Shown here: positions 7,188 through 14,841 of the stretch, one piece after another | How positions within the stretch are numbered: the stretch's first letter is position 1 | Layout: every line of letters begins with the position of its first letter | From: Natronohydrobacter sp. | GTDB taxonomy: Bacteria; Pseudomonadota; Alphaproteobacteria; Rhodobacterales; Rhodobacteraceae | Direction of reading: 5' to 3' | NCBI GenBank assembly: GCA_007123015.1 | Contig: SKSL01000259.1 | Span: 1 to 21,940 of the forward strand | Length of the DNA stretch: 21,940 bases | Notes under the pieces: model-generated | Databases searched by the model: none | What the model saw: only the letters and a program-made list of their open reading frames with translations | What the model was told of the DNA's origin: nothing | Position numbers and translations under genes: made by a program

Positions 7188-7751
7188 TCAGGCGCGTTCG
7201 CTATACTCGAAAGTTTCGGTATTCACGACGATATTCTCATCCTGTCCAACAAATGGCGGCACAAGCACGCGCACACCATTGTCAAGCAGCGCCGGTTTGA
7301 AGCTGTTGGCCGCTGTCTGGCCTTTGACAACAGGCTCTGTCTCGACGACCTTGCAGACCACTTTTTGCGGCAGGGCCATGTTCAGGGCTTCTTCCCCATA
7401 ATATTCGACTGTGACCGTCATCCCGTCTTGCAGGAACGGACGCCGTTCGCCCAGCAGTTCCGCGTCCAGTTCGACCTGATCGAAGGTTTCCATATCCATC
7501 ACGACAAGGCGGCCATCCGACTCATACAGGAATTGTTGATCCTTCTGTTCCAGCCGCACGCGCTCGACCTTGTCATCCGAGCGGAAACGCTCGTTCAGCT
7601 TGCGCCCGTCCCGCAGATTTTTCAGCTCAACCTGTGCAAAGGCGCCCCCTTTGCCTGGCTTGACATGTCCGACCTTCACAGCAGCCCAGAGGCCGCCATC
7701 ATGTTCCAGAACATTGCCTGGGCGAATTTCATTACCGTTTATCTTGGGCAT
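7188..7751 (-). CDS. efp: Elongation factor P
   Basis: EF-P binds ribosomes stalled on polyproline stretches and restores peptide-bond formation. The 187-aa length and three-domain, all-beta layout fit the family: an N-terminal KOW-like domain (1-65) and two OB domains (about 66-187). The tip of domain I reads VKPGKGGAF with Lys34 at the position that is beta-lysylated by EpmA in other bacteria. None of epmA, epmB or earP is in the window, so the modification cannot be judged from here. The C-terminus has the expected GVRVLVPPFVGQDENIVVNTETFEY. The ATG is preceded by AAGG at 6 nt. The gene is divergent from the DUF6280-type gene and has its own candidate promoter. Confidence 0.97.
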   Translation of the reverse strand: MPKINGNEIRPGNVLEHDGGLWAAVKVGHVKPGKGGAFAQVELKNLRDGRKLNERFRSDDKVERVRLEQKDQQFLYESDGRLVVMDMETFDQVELDAELLGERRPFLQDGMTVTVEYYGEEALNMALPQKVVCKVVETEPVVKGQTAANSFKPALLDNGVRVLVPPFVGQDENIVVNTETFEYSERA

Positions 7752-7763
7752 AGGATACCTTGC

Positions 7764-7779
7764 AAAACATTGATGTTTT
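7764..7779 (-). repeat. Short perfect inverted repeat in the efp leader
   Basis: AAAACAT (7764-7770) and ATGTTTT (7773-7779) form a 7-bp palindrome with a 2-nt centre, 13 bp before the efp start codon and just downstream of the predicted transcription start. It could be a regulator half-site pair or a small AU-rich hairpin near the ribosome site. Nothing in the window shows which. Confidence 0.45.
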
Positions 7780-7789
7780 CTTGACGCTT

Positions 7790-7818
7790 CCTATATCCAT
7801 CTCGTCCCCAGCACGCAA
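7790..7818 (-). promoter_or_regulatory. Candidate sigma70-type promoter of efp
   Basis: On the minus strand TTGCGT (7813-7818) and TATAGG (7790-7795) are 17 bp apart. The predicted start near 7783 gives a leader of about 30 nt containing the AAGG ribosome site of efp. Both hexamers resemble those proposed for dapD (TTGCGG/TATAGC), which supports the assignment. Confidence 0.52.
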
Positions 7819-7855
7819 GAATGGGATCTTGCCCCTGCAGCGCTGCGTTATGCTT

Positions 7856-7884
7856 TTGGCGCATGGCAGGTATGCATTTATGGG
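7856..7884 (+). promoter_or_regulatory. Candidate promoter of the DUF6280-type gene
   Basis: TTGGCG (7856-7861) and TATGGG (7879-7884) are separated by 17 bp and would start transcription near 7891, about 68 nt before the chosen ATG. The -10 is only half matched. The rest of the 7752-7958 gap holds the efp promoter, the short palindrome and nothing else I can recognise. Confidence 0.38.
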
Positions 7885-7958
7885 GTAGCGAATCGTATGT
7901 GAAACCGCGTATGCAGGCGCGAGCGGTAAATGCAAGACCAAGAAAAAAGGACTGGAAT

Positions 7959-8285
7959 ATGTTTGATGCGGCGGATGGAACAGCCTTCACCCATGAGCAA
8001 GGCGCCCGCGCACGTAAACTCTTTGCAGCTGTTGTGCTGGCTGCGCTCGACGATGCGATTGCGGATGACAAGAAATATGGCAACGGACCAGAGCAGATCG
8101 CGCGCTGGGCACGGTCTCGCGATGGGCGCGAAGTGCTGAGCTGTGCAGGCATCGACCCGAATGAGCGCGTTGTCGCTGGTCTGATGGAATTTGTCGCCAA
8201 AGGCGTGCGCACCTCTGTCGCCCTGTCGCGTGAAGAAAGCGAGCGGCGCAGTGCGGCCGCTGCAGCAGAGGCCGAAGCTGCCTGA
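7959..8285 (+). CDS. DUF6280-type small conserved protein (108 aa)
   Basis: A 108-residue soluble, mainly helical protein starting MFDAADGTAFTHEQGARARKLFAAVVLAALDDAI and ending in an Ala/Glu-rich tail. It resembles the DUF6280 family, short proteins conserved in Rhodobacteraceae with no known function; the assignment is from memory of the family. The open frame extends upstream to 7821, but the ATG at 7959 has AAGGA about 7 nt before it and matches the family start. A central segment (YGNGPEQIARWARSRDGREVLSCAGIDP) suggests a compact helical bundle. It is divergent from efp and convergent with the isomerase-like gene, with a hairpin between. No membrane segment, signal peptide or catalytic motif is visible. 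Confidence 0.8.
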   Translation: MFDAADGTAFTHEQGARARKLFAAVVLAALDDAIADDKKYGNGPEQIARWARSRDGREVLSCAGIDPNERVVAGLMEFVAKGVRTSVALSREESERRSAAAAAEAEAA

Positions 8286-8311
8286 TTCCCGACGCTGGCA
8301 AAACAACTCAA

Positions 8312-8337
8312 AGGGCCCTGTCATGTGACAGGGTCCT
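8312..8337. terminator. Hairpin between convergent genes
   Basis: AGGGCCCTGTC (8312-8322) pairs with GACAGGGTCCT (8327-8337) around the loop ATGT: 11 pairs including one G:T wobble. It lies between the stops of two convergent genes. On the minus strand the stem is followed by a T-rich stretch (TTTGAGTTGTTTT), so it is most convincing as the terminator of the leftward isomerase-like gene, and may serve both. Confidence 0.62.
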
Positions 8338-8353
8338 GTCAGTTATGGCGCGC

Positions 8354-8950
8354 TCAGAATGTGACGCCGACATGCTCAGCCAGAAAATCTAGCCGGTCCT
8401 GCCCCCAGAACGACGCCTCGCCGACCTTGAAGAAGGGCACGCCGAAGACGCCGGCGGCAACCGCCTCTTCCAGATTGCGCGGGTAGATTTCGGCACCTTG
8501 CAACATGCCGCTGAAAGCAAGATCAGTGGCATATCCTGCAGCGGCCAGACAATCGCGGATCACATCATCTTCCGCAATATTGCGATCTTCTTCCCAGCAC
8601 GCGCGGGTCAGCCCAGTGACCAGCTGTGCCATATCCCCGCCACCGGCTTCCTGAGCCGCGATAATCGCATAGGCTGCAGGCGCCGGATTGGTGGGATAGA
8701 AGGCAGGTTGTAGCTTGAGCGGCAGCTTCAGCCGCTCTGACCAGCGCGCCAGCTCCTGCAAACGATAGGCCTTGCGGGTCTCATGGCGGTCGGCCAGCAC
8801 CTTGCCGCCCGTGCGCTGGAACAGCGCTGTGGGATCGACCGGTTTGTAGCGAATTGCGACCCCGGCCGCGCGGGCGATCTCGGCAGGGCGTGTGCCGGCC
8901 ATATGGGTCCAGGGCGAGATCGGGCTCAGGTAATAGTCGATCTGTGTCAC
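8354..8950 (-). CDS. 2-hydroxychromene-2-carboxylate isomerase-like protein (DsbA/GST-kappa fold)
   Basis: A 198-aa thioredoxin-fold protein of the DsbA/GST-kappa superfamily. The characterised enzyme isomerises 2-hydroxychromene-2-carboxylate in naphthalene breakdown using glutathione, but many relatives occur without that pathway, so the real substrate is unknown. The active-site segment is YYLSPISPW (6-14), with serine where DsbA has a CxxC pair, as in this family. A cis-Pro loop GVFGVPFF (167-174) and the C-terminal FWGQDRLDFL (181-190) are typical. The start is a GTG at 8950 with GGAAG just upstream; the longer open frame to 9097 overlaps prs on the other strand and is rejected. It is divergent from prs and cytosolic (no signal peptide). 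Confidence 0.85.
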   Translation of the reverse strand: MTQIDYYLSPISPWTHMAGTRPAEIARAAGVAIRYKPVDPTALFQRTGGKVLADRHETRKAYRLQELARWSERLKLPLKLQPAFYPTNPAPAAYAIIAAQEAGGGDMAQLVTGLTRACWEEDRNIAEDDVIRDCLAAAGYATDLAFSGMLQGAEIYPRNLEEAVAAGVFGVPFFKVGEASFWGQDRLDFLAEHVGVTF

Positions 8951-8977
8951 GCGTCTTCCTTGCAGCTGCCGAATGGT

Positions 8978-9005
8978 TTGCAAGACCGTAACGGGGTGGT
9001 AAGCG
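8978..9005 (+). promoter_or_regulatory. Weak candidate promoter of prs
   Basis: TTGCAA (8978-8983) and TAAGCG (9000-9005) are 16 bp apart, giving a leader of about 28 nt with AAGGA before the prs ATG. The hexamers are only partial matches. The 89-bp shared region must also hold the promoter of the isomerase-like gene, which I could not place. Confidence 0.3.
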
Positions 9006-9039
9006 GTGTCAACGCTCCCGAATCTCCAAGGACTGCCGG

Positions 9040-10056
9040 ATGATCGAACGTACAGAGCCAAAATTGATGGCTGGTAATTCCAACATGCCCCTCGCAAAAG
9101 CGATCGCCCGGCGCATGTCCCTGCATCGCGGCATGTCGGTCAGCCCGGTCGAGGCGCGCGTCGAGCGGTTTAATGACAGCGAAGTCTTTGTAGAAGTGTA
9201 TGAGAATGTCCGCGGCGAAGACATGTTCATCATCCAGTCCACTTCGAAACCGGCCAATGACCATCTGATGGAACTTCTGATCATCGCAGATGCGCTGAAA
9301 CGGTCGTCTGCGGCCCGGATCACTGCGGTTATCCCCTATTTCGGTTATGCGCGTCAGGACCGCCGTACCAAGGCGCGGACGCCGATCACGGCGAAGCTGG
9401 TGGCGAACATGATCACTCAGGCCGGGATCGAGCGGATTCTGACGATGGATCTTCATGCCGCCCAGATCCAGGGCTTCTTCGATATTCCGGTCGATAACCT
9501 CTATGCCGCCCCTGTCTTCGCGCTCGATGTGGCGCATCATTTCAAGGATCGGATGAGCGATCTTGTGGTGGTCTCGCCAGATGTGGGCGGGGTTGCGCGT
9601 GCGCGCGAATTGGCCAAGCGGATTGGCTGCACTCTGGCCATCGTCGACAAGCGCCGCGAAAAGCCCGGCGAGATCGCCGAGATGACTGTGATCGGGGAAG
9701 TCACCGGCAAGGTCTGTATCATCGTCGATGACATCTGCGACACGGCTGGGACGCTTTGCAAGGCCGCCGAAGTGCTGATCGAGGCCGGGGCGACCGAAGT
9801 GCATAGCTACATCACCCATGGCGTGCTTTCAGGCCCCGCAGTTGAACGTGTCTCCAAGTCAGTGATGAAATCGCTGGTGATCACGGATTCCATCGCCCCC
9901 ACCGAGGCTGTGCGCGACGCGCCAAATATTCGCATCGTGCCCACAGCACCGATCTTTGCACAAGGTATCCTGAACACCTGGAAGGGGACGTCGGTCTCCT
10001 CCCTCTTCGACACCGAAACCTTGCACCCGATCTACGAGGGTCTCTACGGCTTCTGA
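9040..10056 (+). CDS. prs: Ribose-phosphate pyrophosphokinase (PRPP synthetase)
   Basis: Prs transfers pyrophosphate from ATP to ribose 5-phosphate to make PRPP, the precursor of purines, pyrimidines, NAD, histidine and tryptophan. The 338-aa length fits class I enzymes of Rhodobacterales, which carry a slightly extended N-terminus. Visible motifs: VERFNDSEVFVEVYENVRGED (ATP/regulatory region, 41-61), YFGYARQDRRT (100-110), the metal/PRPP signature DLHAAQIQGFFDIPVDNL (137-154), the flexible loop with VDKRREKPGE (202-211), and the PRPP-binding loop VDDICDTAGTL (229-239). AAGGA lies about 8 nt before the ATG. Monocistronic: the upstream neighbour is divergent and a strong double hairpin follows. 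Confidence 0.98.
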   Translation: MIERTEPKLMAGNSNMPLAKAIARRMSLHRGMSVSPVEARVERFNDSEVFVEVYENVRGEDMFIIQSTSKPANDHLMELLIIADALKRSSAARITAVIPYFGYARQDRRTKARTPITAKLVANMITQAGIERILTMDLHAAQIQGFFDIPVDNLYAAPVFALDVAHHFKDRMSDLVVVSPDVGGVARARELAKRIGCTLAIVDKRREKPGEIAEMTVIGEVTGKVCIIVDDICDTAGTLCKAAEVLIEAGATEVHSYITHGVLSGPAVERVSKSVMKSLVITDSIAPTEAVRDAPNIRIVPTAPIFAQGILNTWKGTSVSSLFDTETLHPIYEGLYGF

Positions 10057-10109
10057 CCTGCGCGAAACTCTGCCTCTTTCATCCTTGCCGAAATATCCTC
10101 AGGGGGTGA

Positions 10110-10152
10110 GACCTGCCCTTTGGGGCAGGTCGAGGGGGCGCGAGCGCCCCCT
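10110..10152. terminator. Tandem hairpins between prs and the NfeD-like gene
   Basis: Two strong stems lie side by side. The first pairs GACCTGCCC (10110-10118) with GGGCAGGTC (10123-10131) around TTTG. The second pairs AGGGGGCG (10133-10140) with CGCCCCCT (10145-10152) around CGAG and is followed by TTTA. Just before them is GCCGAAATATCCTCAGGGGG, a kind of sequence I recall next to terminators in Rhodobacteraceae genomes. The second stem abuts the stop codon of the convergent NfeD-like gene, so the module probably ends transcription from both sides. Confidence 0.7.
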
Positions 10153-10488
10153 TTACTCGCTCTCGCCCTGTTCGCGGCGTCTGGGTTGGGGCCGCTCTGA
10201 CGGGTGCAACGAGTCGCGACTGTCGAAATCATTGATGTCGCGCCGTGTCGCATGGCGGTTGCGGTTCCAGCGCGACAGGCCCAGCCAGATCACCAGCCCC
10301 AGCGCGGCCCAGATCAGCCCTTGCACGAAGACATGCAGCCCTGGAAACAGCCAGACGATCAGGCCGACCAAGGCCGCGCTGACTGCAAAGCCCAAAGCGA
10401 CATAGACAGTGGTCACCATTTCCGCGATCAGCAGGATGATCGAGATCAATCCCCAGATCGTCCAGTCAGGCAAGGCGAACAGGTCCAT
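10153..10488 (-). CDS. Short NfeD-like membrane protein
   Basis: 111 residues with three hydrophobic segments (about 10-29, 31-49 and 52-72) followed by a charged, Arg-rich cytosolic tail (73-111). The position directly after an SPFH gene and the membrane topology match NfeD-type partners of stomatins (YbbK/QmcA-type pairs). The C-terminal OB-fold beta-barrel that longer NfeD proteins carry is absent here and replaced by a polar tail of about 38 residues. The ATG is 3 nt beyond the TGA of the SPFH gene and its AAGGAG ribosome site lies in the last codons of that gene, so translation is probably coupled. Function is inferred as an accessory protein of the SPFH membrane complex. Confidence 0.78.
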   Translation of the reverse strand: MDLFALPDWTIWGLISIILLIAEMVTTVYVALGFAVSAALVGLIVWLFPGLHVFVQGLIWAALGLVIWLGLSRWNRNRHATRRDINDFDSRDSLHPSERPQPRRREQGESE

Positions 10489-10491
10489 GGC

Positions 10492-11346
10492 TCACATCTC
10501 CTTCAGGATCGCAGCCGCTTCGCGGAAGGCATTGGACGGCCCACCGGGCAGCATGATCAGCTTGGCGTTTTCGGATTTCGCCAGCCCCTCAAGGGCTTCA
10601 ACCTGCATCCGCGCGGTCTGGAAGGTCAGCGCATCGCGCGCGTTTTCACCTGACATGGATTCGGCCAGCATGCGATTGGCCTCGGCATTGGCTTCGGCAA
10701 TGGCACGGATCGCATCTGCGCGGCGCTGGGCCTCGTAAAGTTCGGCATCCGCGTTCAATTCGGTTGCGCGCCGCACCCCTTCGGCGCGGGTGATCGCAGC
10801 GCGGCGTTCGCGTTCCGCGGCCAGAACTTCGGCCATTGCCTTTTGTGTGGTTTCATTCAGTCTGACATCGGTGATTTCCGAGCGTGAAATCCGGATCCCG
10901 TAGGTTTGGCCGGCGTCTTCCAGCGCTTCCAGCAGGGCCACATTCAGCGAGCCGCGATCCGACTGGACCTGATCCAGTTCAACCTTGCCCAGCTCCGAGC
11001 GCACCAGTGATTGCACCAGACCGATGACCAGATTGTCGATATTGTTCACACGGAACACGGCCGCTTCCGGGTTCTCGATCCGGTAGACCACCAGAAGCTG
11101 CGCGCCGAAGACCACGTTATCGGCGGACACCACTTCCAGCGCGATATCGTTCAGCACCTGATCATTCACCGGCACTTTTGCATGCACACGGTCCAGAAAG
11201 GGCACGATGACATTGACGCCCGCATCCAGCGTGCGGTGATAGGCGCCAAGCCGGGTGATGACGAAATTCTGCGCTTGCGGCACGATCTTCAGCCCCATCA
11301 GGACGATCAGCACCAGCAGCACGACAAGAGCGAGTATGAGTTCCAT
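10492..11346 (-). CDS. SPFH/Band 7 (stomatin-like, QmcA/paraslipin type) membrane protein
   Basis: 284 residues with one N-terminal membrane anchor (about 2-19, MELILALVVLLVLIVLMG), then an SPFH domain (20-190: VPQAQNFVITRLGAYHRTLDAGVN...VPVNDQVL...DNVVFGAQLLVVYRI...SLVRSELGKVELDQV) and an Ala/Glu-rich coiled coil (about 170-255) ending in IMLPGGPSNAFREAAAILKEM. Such proteins form large ring- or cage-shaped oligomers in functional membrane microdomains and often associate with proteases. The longer frame begins with a TTG at 11352; the ATG at 11346 has AAAGG 6 nt upstream and is preferred. It is the first gene of an SPFH-NfeD operon. No dedicated protease gene is adjacent. Confidence 0.93.
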   Translation of the reverse strand: MELILALVVLLVLIVLMGLKIVPQAQNFVITRLGAYHRTLDAGVNVIVPFLDRVHAKVPVNDQVLNDIALEVVSADNVVFGAQLLVVYRIENPEAAVFRVNNIDNLVIGLVQSLVRSELGKVELDQVQSDRGSLNVALLEALEDAGQTYGIRISRSEITDVRLNETTQKAMAEVLAAERERRAAITRAEGVRRATELNADAELYEAQRRADAIRAIAEANAEANRMLAESMSGENARDALTFQTARMQVEALEGLAKSENAKLIMLPGGPSNAFREAAAILKEM

Positions 11347-11414
11347 GAGCAACCTTTATCTAGTATTTCGGGTATTCGCGGCTAAAGACGCCCGCGCCAA
11401 ACCCCAGTGGGATA

Positions 11415-12638
11415 TCAGGCTTCTTGGACCATAATGTGGCGCGCGACCATCATCAGCGCAAGAGCGGCCCCGGCACAGAGCACCATTCCTGCGATCAGTG
11501 GCAGCGGCGTGCCGTCATAGGCCAGTGAAATCGGCAGCGAGATCAGCGCGGCGCAGACTGTCGAGAAGGCCATCACCACTGACGCGCCTATTCCTGCGAT
11601 ATGGCCCAGGGGCTGCATGGCAAGCGCGTTCAGATTGCCAAAGGTCAGCCCGATCGACATGAATCCCGCGCACATGAAGGCGACGAACAGACCGAAATTC
11701 CACGTCTCGGACAGCCCGAGATTCAAGAGGCCGAAAAAGACCAGCGAGACCGAGAGCTGCCACAGAAATGCCAAACTTGCGATGCGCTGCATGCCGAAGC
11801 GGATCACCAGTTTTGCATTCACAATGCTGGCGGCCCCGGCCACGACCGCCGTGAGCGCAAACCAGAACGGGAAGCTGCCTGCGCGGCCATACACATCGTC
11901 AAAGATCATCGGCAGGTTCGACAGCCACACATAAAGCGGCGCGAAGGCGAAGGTCAGCGCCAGAACGTAGACCATGACGCGGGGATTGGTCAGGATCTCG
12001 ACCAGCGCAGCAGCGATCTTGCTCAGCCGCAAGGGACGTCGGCGTTCAGGGGGCAGGGTCTCGGGTTGGCGAAGCGTCAGCCACAGCCCTGCGACCAGTC
12101 CGAAGACCACGAAGGCCAGAAAGATCATGCGCCAATGCGACAGCCACATGATGCCCGCGCCAATCGAGGGGGCAAGCGCTGGGACCAGCACGAAAAGCGT
12201 CATGATGATCGAGGTGACGCGCGCCATGGTGCGCCCTTCATAAAGATCGCGGATCATGGCAGTGGCGACGACACGCGGCGCTGCTCCGCCCACGCCCTGT
12301 ACGAAACGCGCGGCGAGCAACATCTCGATGCTTTGCGCCATGACCGCCATGACAGCGCCCACCAGATAGAGCGCAATCCCTGCCAGCAGCACCGATTTGC
12401 GCCCGTAAGCGTCTGACACTGGCCCGCAGATCAGGGTGCCAAGCCCCAGACCCAAGACGAAAAAGGTGATCACAAGCTGGCCACGCGCAGGCGCATCGGG
12501 CGAAAGTTCCTGCCCGATCTGCGGCAGGGCAGGCAACATCGCATCAAGCGAAAACGCGACCGAGGCCATCATCAGCGCCATCAGCGCGACGAATTCGCCA
12601 AAGCGCAGTGGTTTGGTCGGAGTCAGGCGGGCGATCAT
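11415..12638 (-). CDS. Bcr/CflA-type MFS drug-resistance transporter
   Basis: 407 aa with about 12 membrane-spanning segments, of the drug:H+ antiporter-1 (12-TMS) group. An N-terminal FVALMALMMASVAFSLDAMLPALPQIGQEL segment and the MFS motif A between TM2 and TM3 (GPVSDAYGRKSVL, 72-84) are clear. The stretch GVGGAAPRVVATAMIRDLYEGR matches the TM4-TM5 region of Bcr/CflA proteins. It probably exports a small toxic organic compound by proton antiport. Its ATG shares ATGA with the stop of the DsbA-like gene, so it is translated with the ligase/FrnE genes and is the last gene of that operon. The substrate is not readable; export of a product or intermediate of the ligase is one possibility. Confidence 0.92.
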   Translation of the reverse strand: MIARLTPTKPLRFGEFVALMALMMASVAFSLDAMLPALPQIGQELSPDAPARGQLVITFFVLGLGLGTLICGPVSDAYGRKSVLLAGIALYLVGAVMAVMAQSIEMLLAARFVQGVGGAAPRVVATAMIRDLYEGRTMARVTSIIMTLFVLVPALAPSIGAGIMWLSHWRMIFLAFVVFGLVAGLWLTLRQPETLPPERRRPLRLSKIAAALVEILTNPRVMVYVLALTFAFAPLYVWLSNLPMIFDDVYGRAGSFPFWFALTAVVAGAASIVNAKLVIRFGMQRIASLAFLWQLSVSLVFFGLLNLGLSETWNFGLFVAFMCAGFMSIGLTFGNLNALAMQPLGHIAGIGASVVMAFSTVCAALISLPISLAYDGTPLPLIAGMVLCAGAALALMMVARHIMVQEA

Positions 12639-13270
12639 GTGGACTGCCCTGTCAATTCGTCGATGACATTCTGCCAGACTACGACAGGCTGCGCCCCCGA
12701 GACCGCATAGGTCTGGTCGATGATGAAGAACGGCACGCCCGTAATGCCGCGTGCGCGGGCCATGCGGTTGGCCTCGCGGATCAGCTCGGCATCGGCGTCG
12801 GTGTCCAGAAGGCGCGTGATCATCGCGGCGTCCAGCCCGCTTTCGCGGGCAAGCGCCAGCAGGCTGTCCCGCGCGCCGATGTCGCGCCCTTCGTTGAAAT
12901 AGGCGCGAAACAGGGCTGCCACCATCGCACTCTGCCGCCCTTCCAGCCCGGCCCAATGGATCAGCCGATGCGCGTCGCCTGTGTTGGGGGTGCGCGTGAT
13001 TGCAGGCAGGTTCAGCGTGATCCCGGTATCCTCGGCGGCCGCGATCACGGGTGCATAAGCGGCAAGGATCGCATCGGCATCCCCGAATTTCAGGGCCATG
13101 TATTTGGCGCGGTCCATGCCGCCTTCGGGCATGTCGGGGTTCAGCTGGAACGGATGCCAGCGGATCTCGAACGGGTGATCGGGCCGCGATTCCAGCGCGC
13201 GGTCAAGACGAGCCTTGCCGATGTAACACCACGGACAGATCGGGTCAGAATAGATATCGAGCGGGATCAT
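12635..13270 (-). CDS. FrnE-like DsbA-family oxidoreductase/isomerase
   Basis: 211 aa, thioredoxin fold with helical insertion, of the FrnE subgroup of DsbA proteins. The N-terminus reads DIYSDPICPWCYIGKARL with a CPWC redox pair (12-15). A conserved-looking region (FEIRWHPFQLNPDMPEGGMDR) and the cis-Pro loop GITGVPFFIID follow. There is no signal peptide, so it acts in the cytosol, unlike classical DsbA. Known relatives are a frenolicin-biosynthesis isomerase and the Deinococcus FrnE disulfide isomerase. Its ATG overlaps the ligase stop (ATGA), and its own stop overlaps the MFS start. Its role with the ligase could be thioester or polyketide-like rearrangement, or redox protection; that is inference. 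Confidence 0.9.
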   Translation of the reverse strand: MIPLDIYSDPICPWCYIGKARLDRALESRPDHPFEIRWHPFQLNPDMPEGGMDRAKYMALKFGDADAILAAYAPVIAAAEDTGITLNLPAITRTPNTGDAHRLIHWAGLEGRQSAMVAALFRAYFNEGRDIGARDSLLALARESGLDAAMITRLLDTDADAELIREANRMARARGITGVPFFIIDQTYAVSGAQPVVVWQNVIDELTGQST

Positions 13271-14778
13271 GAGGCAGCCTCGAAAGCGTCGCGCAGGGCA
13301 CGGCGAGAGAGTTTCCCATTGGCATTGCGCGGCAGCGTTGTGCAATGCCGGAACAGGCGCGGCTGCTTGTAGCGAGCAAGGCGCGTGGCGGCATGGGTGT
13401 GAAGCGCCTCTTCCGGCAGGGCCTCGGGCGCTGTGTAGAAGGCCGCAATCACGCTGACACCTTCGCGAATAGTGACTTCCGTGCAGGCGATATCCGTGAT
13501 GCCCGGACAATCGGCCAGCGCGCGTTCGACTTCCAGCGGCGAGACGCGGAAGCCGCCTGCATTCATCATGTCATCATCACGACCCAGAAAGCTGAGCGCG
13601 CCATCGCCTGCCATCTGCGCACGGTCGCCCGTCACGAACCAGTCGCCCTGCAAGAGCAGATCGCGGCCTGTCTGGGTCAGATAGCCCAGCATCAACCCCG
13701 GATCGCTGCGATGGATCGCCAGCACACCTGCTTCCCCCTTTGGGACAGGCTGGCCGTCCGGATCAAGGATTGCAAGACAGCGGCCCTGTTGCGGATAACC
13801 CGCGCTGCCTGCGGGCGCAGGGCGGGCCGGGCTGGAAGAGACATAGGTCGAGCATTCAGACATGCCCAGTGCTTCATAGATCTCGCGCCCCGTGGCATCG
13901 CGCCATGCATCGCGGGTGAAATCAGGCAGCTTCTCGCCTGCAGACAAGCCATGGCGCAGGCGCGGCAGGTCCAGCTTGCGCCCGTCTTTCAGCATCTGAC
14001 GATAGACCCCCGGCACTGCTGCGAAGATGGTCGCGTCAAAGCGTTTCAACATCAGCCCAAGCGGCGCGCCCGCCTCTGGGATCAAGGCAGTGGCGCCAAT
14101 CGCCCAGGGGTCCATCAGCCCTGTGCCCAGCGTGTAAGTCCAGTTGAACGCGCCTGCATGCAGCATCCGGTCCTCGGGCGTCAGCCCATACCAGCCATCC
14201 CACATCATCCGCCGCGCCCAGATCGCGCGGTGGGCATGGACAACCGCGCGGGGGCTGCCGCCGCTGCCCGATGTGTAGATGATATAGCCCGCACGGTCCG
14301 GGTCGCCCATATGCCAGTCGCAGGGCGGCAGCTCATGCATGGCCCGCAAGGCGCTGAGTGCGACAACCGGGGCGGCGTGATCGGGCAGCGCCACGCCATC
14401 ACCTGCGAGCACCAGCGCGGGGCTGATTTCATGGGCGATACGGGTGATTTCTGGCACGGTCAGCTGGGTCGAGCTCGGCACAGGCACCAGCCCCGCGGCC
14501 AGCGCGCCCAGATACGCGATGGGGAAATCGACCGAATTGCCCAGCCGTAGCAGGACGCGCGCGCCGGGCGCAAGCCCTAGCCGCAAAAGCCCGGTACCTG
14601 TGCCGCGCACAGCCGCGATCAGTCGCGCATAGGACCAGCGCGCGGAGCCGCTGGCGCGCACGATCTGCAGCGCAATCTTGTCAGGTGTGGCACGGCCTGC
14701 GGCCAGCACATAGCGTGCCATGTTGAAAGGCGCGGGGCAGGGCGGATAGGGGGTGCCGGGGGCGGTCAGGGACAACAT
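13267..14778 (-). CDS. Acyl/aryl-CoA ligase (AMP-forming, ANL superfamily)
   Basis: 503 aa adenylate-forming enzyme: activates a carboxylate with ATP to an acyl-AMP, then makes an acyl-CoA. Motifs in order: P-loop YTSGSGGSPRAVVH (168-181, with Arg in place of the usual Lys at 177), A5 YEALGMSECS (301-310), TGD (383-385), hinge GRDDDMMNAGGFRVSP (399-414), and the catalytic A10 lysine K489 in NANGKLSRRAL. The start region PAPFNMARYVL is like that of benzoate-CoA ligases, suggesting an aromatic or short acyl substrate, not certain. There is no clear ribosome site before the ATG; the predicted -10 ends only 6 nt upstream, so translation may be leaderless. First gene of a three-gene operon with FrnE-like and MFS genes, divergent from the XRE-cupin regulator. 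Confidence 0.92.
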   Translation of the reverse strand: MLSLTAPGTPYPPCPAPFNMARYVLAAGRATPDKIALQIVRASGSARWSYARLIAAVRGTGTGLLRLGLAPGARVLLRLGNSVDFPIAYLGALAAGLVPVPSSTQLTVPEITRIAHEISPALVLAGDGVALPDHAAPVVALSALRAMHELPPCDWHMGDPDRAGYIIYTSGSGGSPRAVVHAHRAIWARRMMWDGWYGLTPEDRMLHAGAFNWTYTLGTGLMDPWAIGATALIPEAGAPLGLMLKRFDATIFAAVPGVYRQMLKDGRKLDLPRLRHGLSAGEKLPDFTRDAWRDATGREIYEALGMSECSTYVSSSPARPAPAGSAGYPQQGRCLAILDPDGQPVPKGEAGVLAIHRSDPGLMLGYLTQTGRDLLLQGDWFVTGDRAQMAGDGALSFLGRDDDMMNAGGFRVSPLEVERALADCPGITDIACTEVTIREGVSVIAAFYTAPEALPEEALHTHAATRLARYKQPRLFRHCTTLPRNANGKLSRRALRDAFEAAS

Positions 14779-14784
14779 GGCCCA

Positions 14785-14836
14785 GAGCTACGCGCGCGAT
14801 CTGTCAGTTGCAAGCCTTGGCCGCCGCAGCTATGGG
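14785..14836. promoter_or_regulatory. Symmetric divergent promoter region around TTGCAA
   Basis: The hexamer TTGCAA (14808-14813) is its own reverse complement and can act as -35 in both directions. Rightward, TATGGG (14831-14836) lies 17 bp away and ends 5 nt before the regulator ATG. Leftward, TAGCTC (14785-14790, read on the minus strand) is also 17 bp away and ends 6 nt before the ligase ATG. Both -10 elements are weak matches. If real, both mRNAs start at or next to the start codon, and one bound protein could block both promoters. Confidence 0.42.
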
Positions 14837-14841
14837 AAAGC

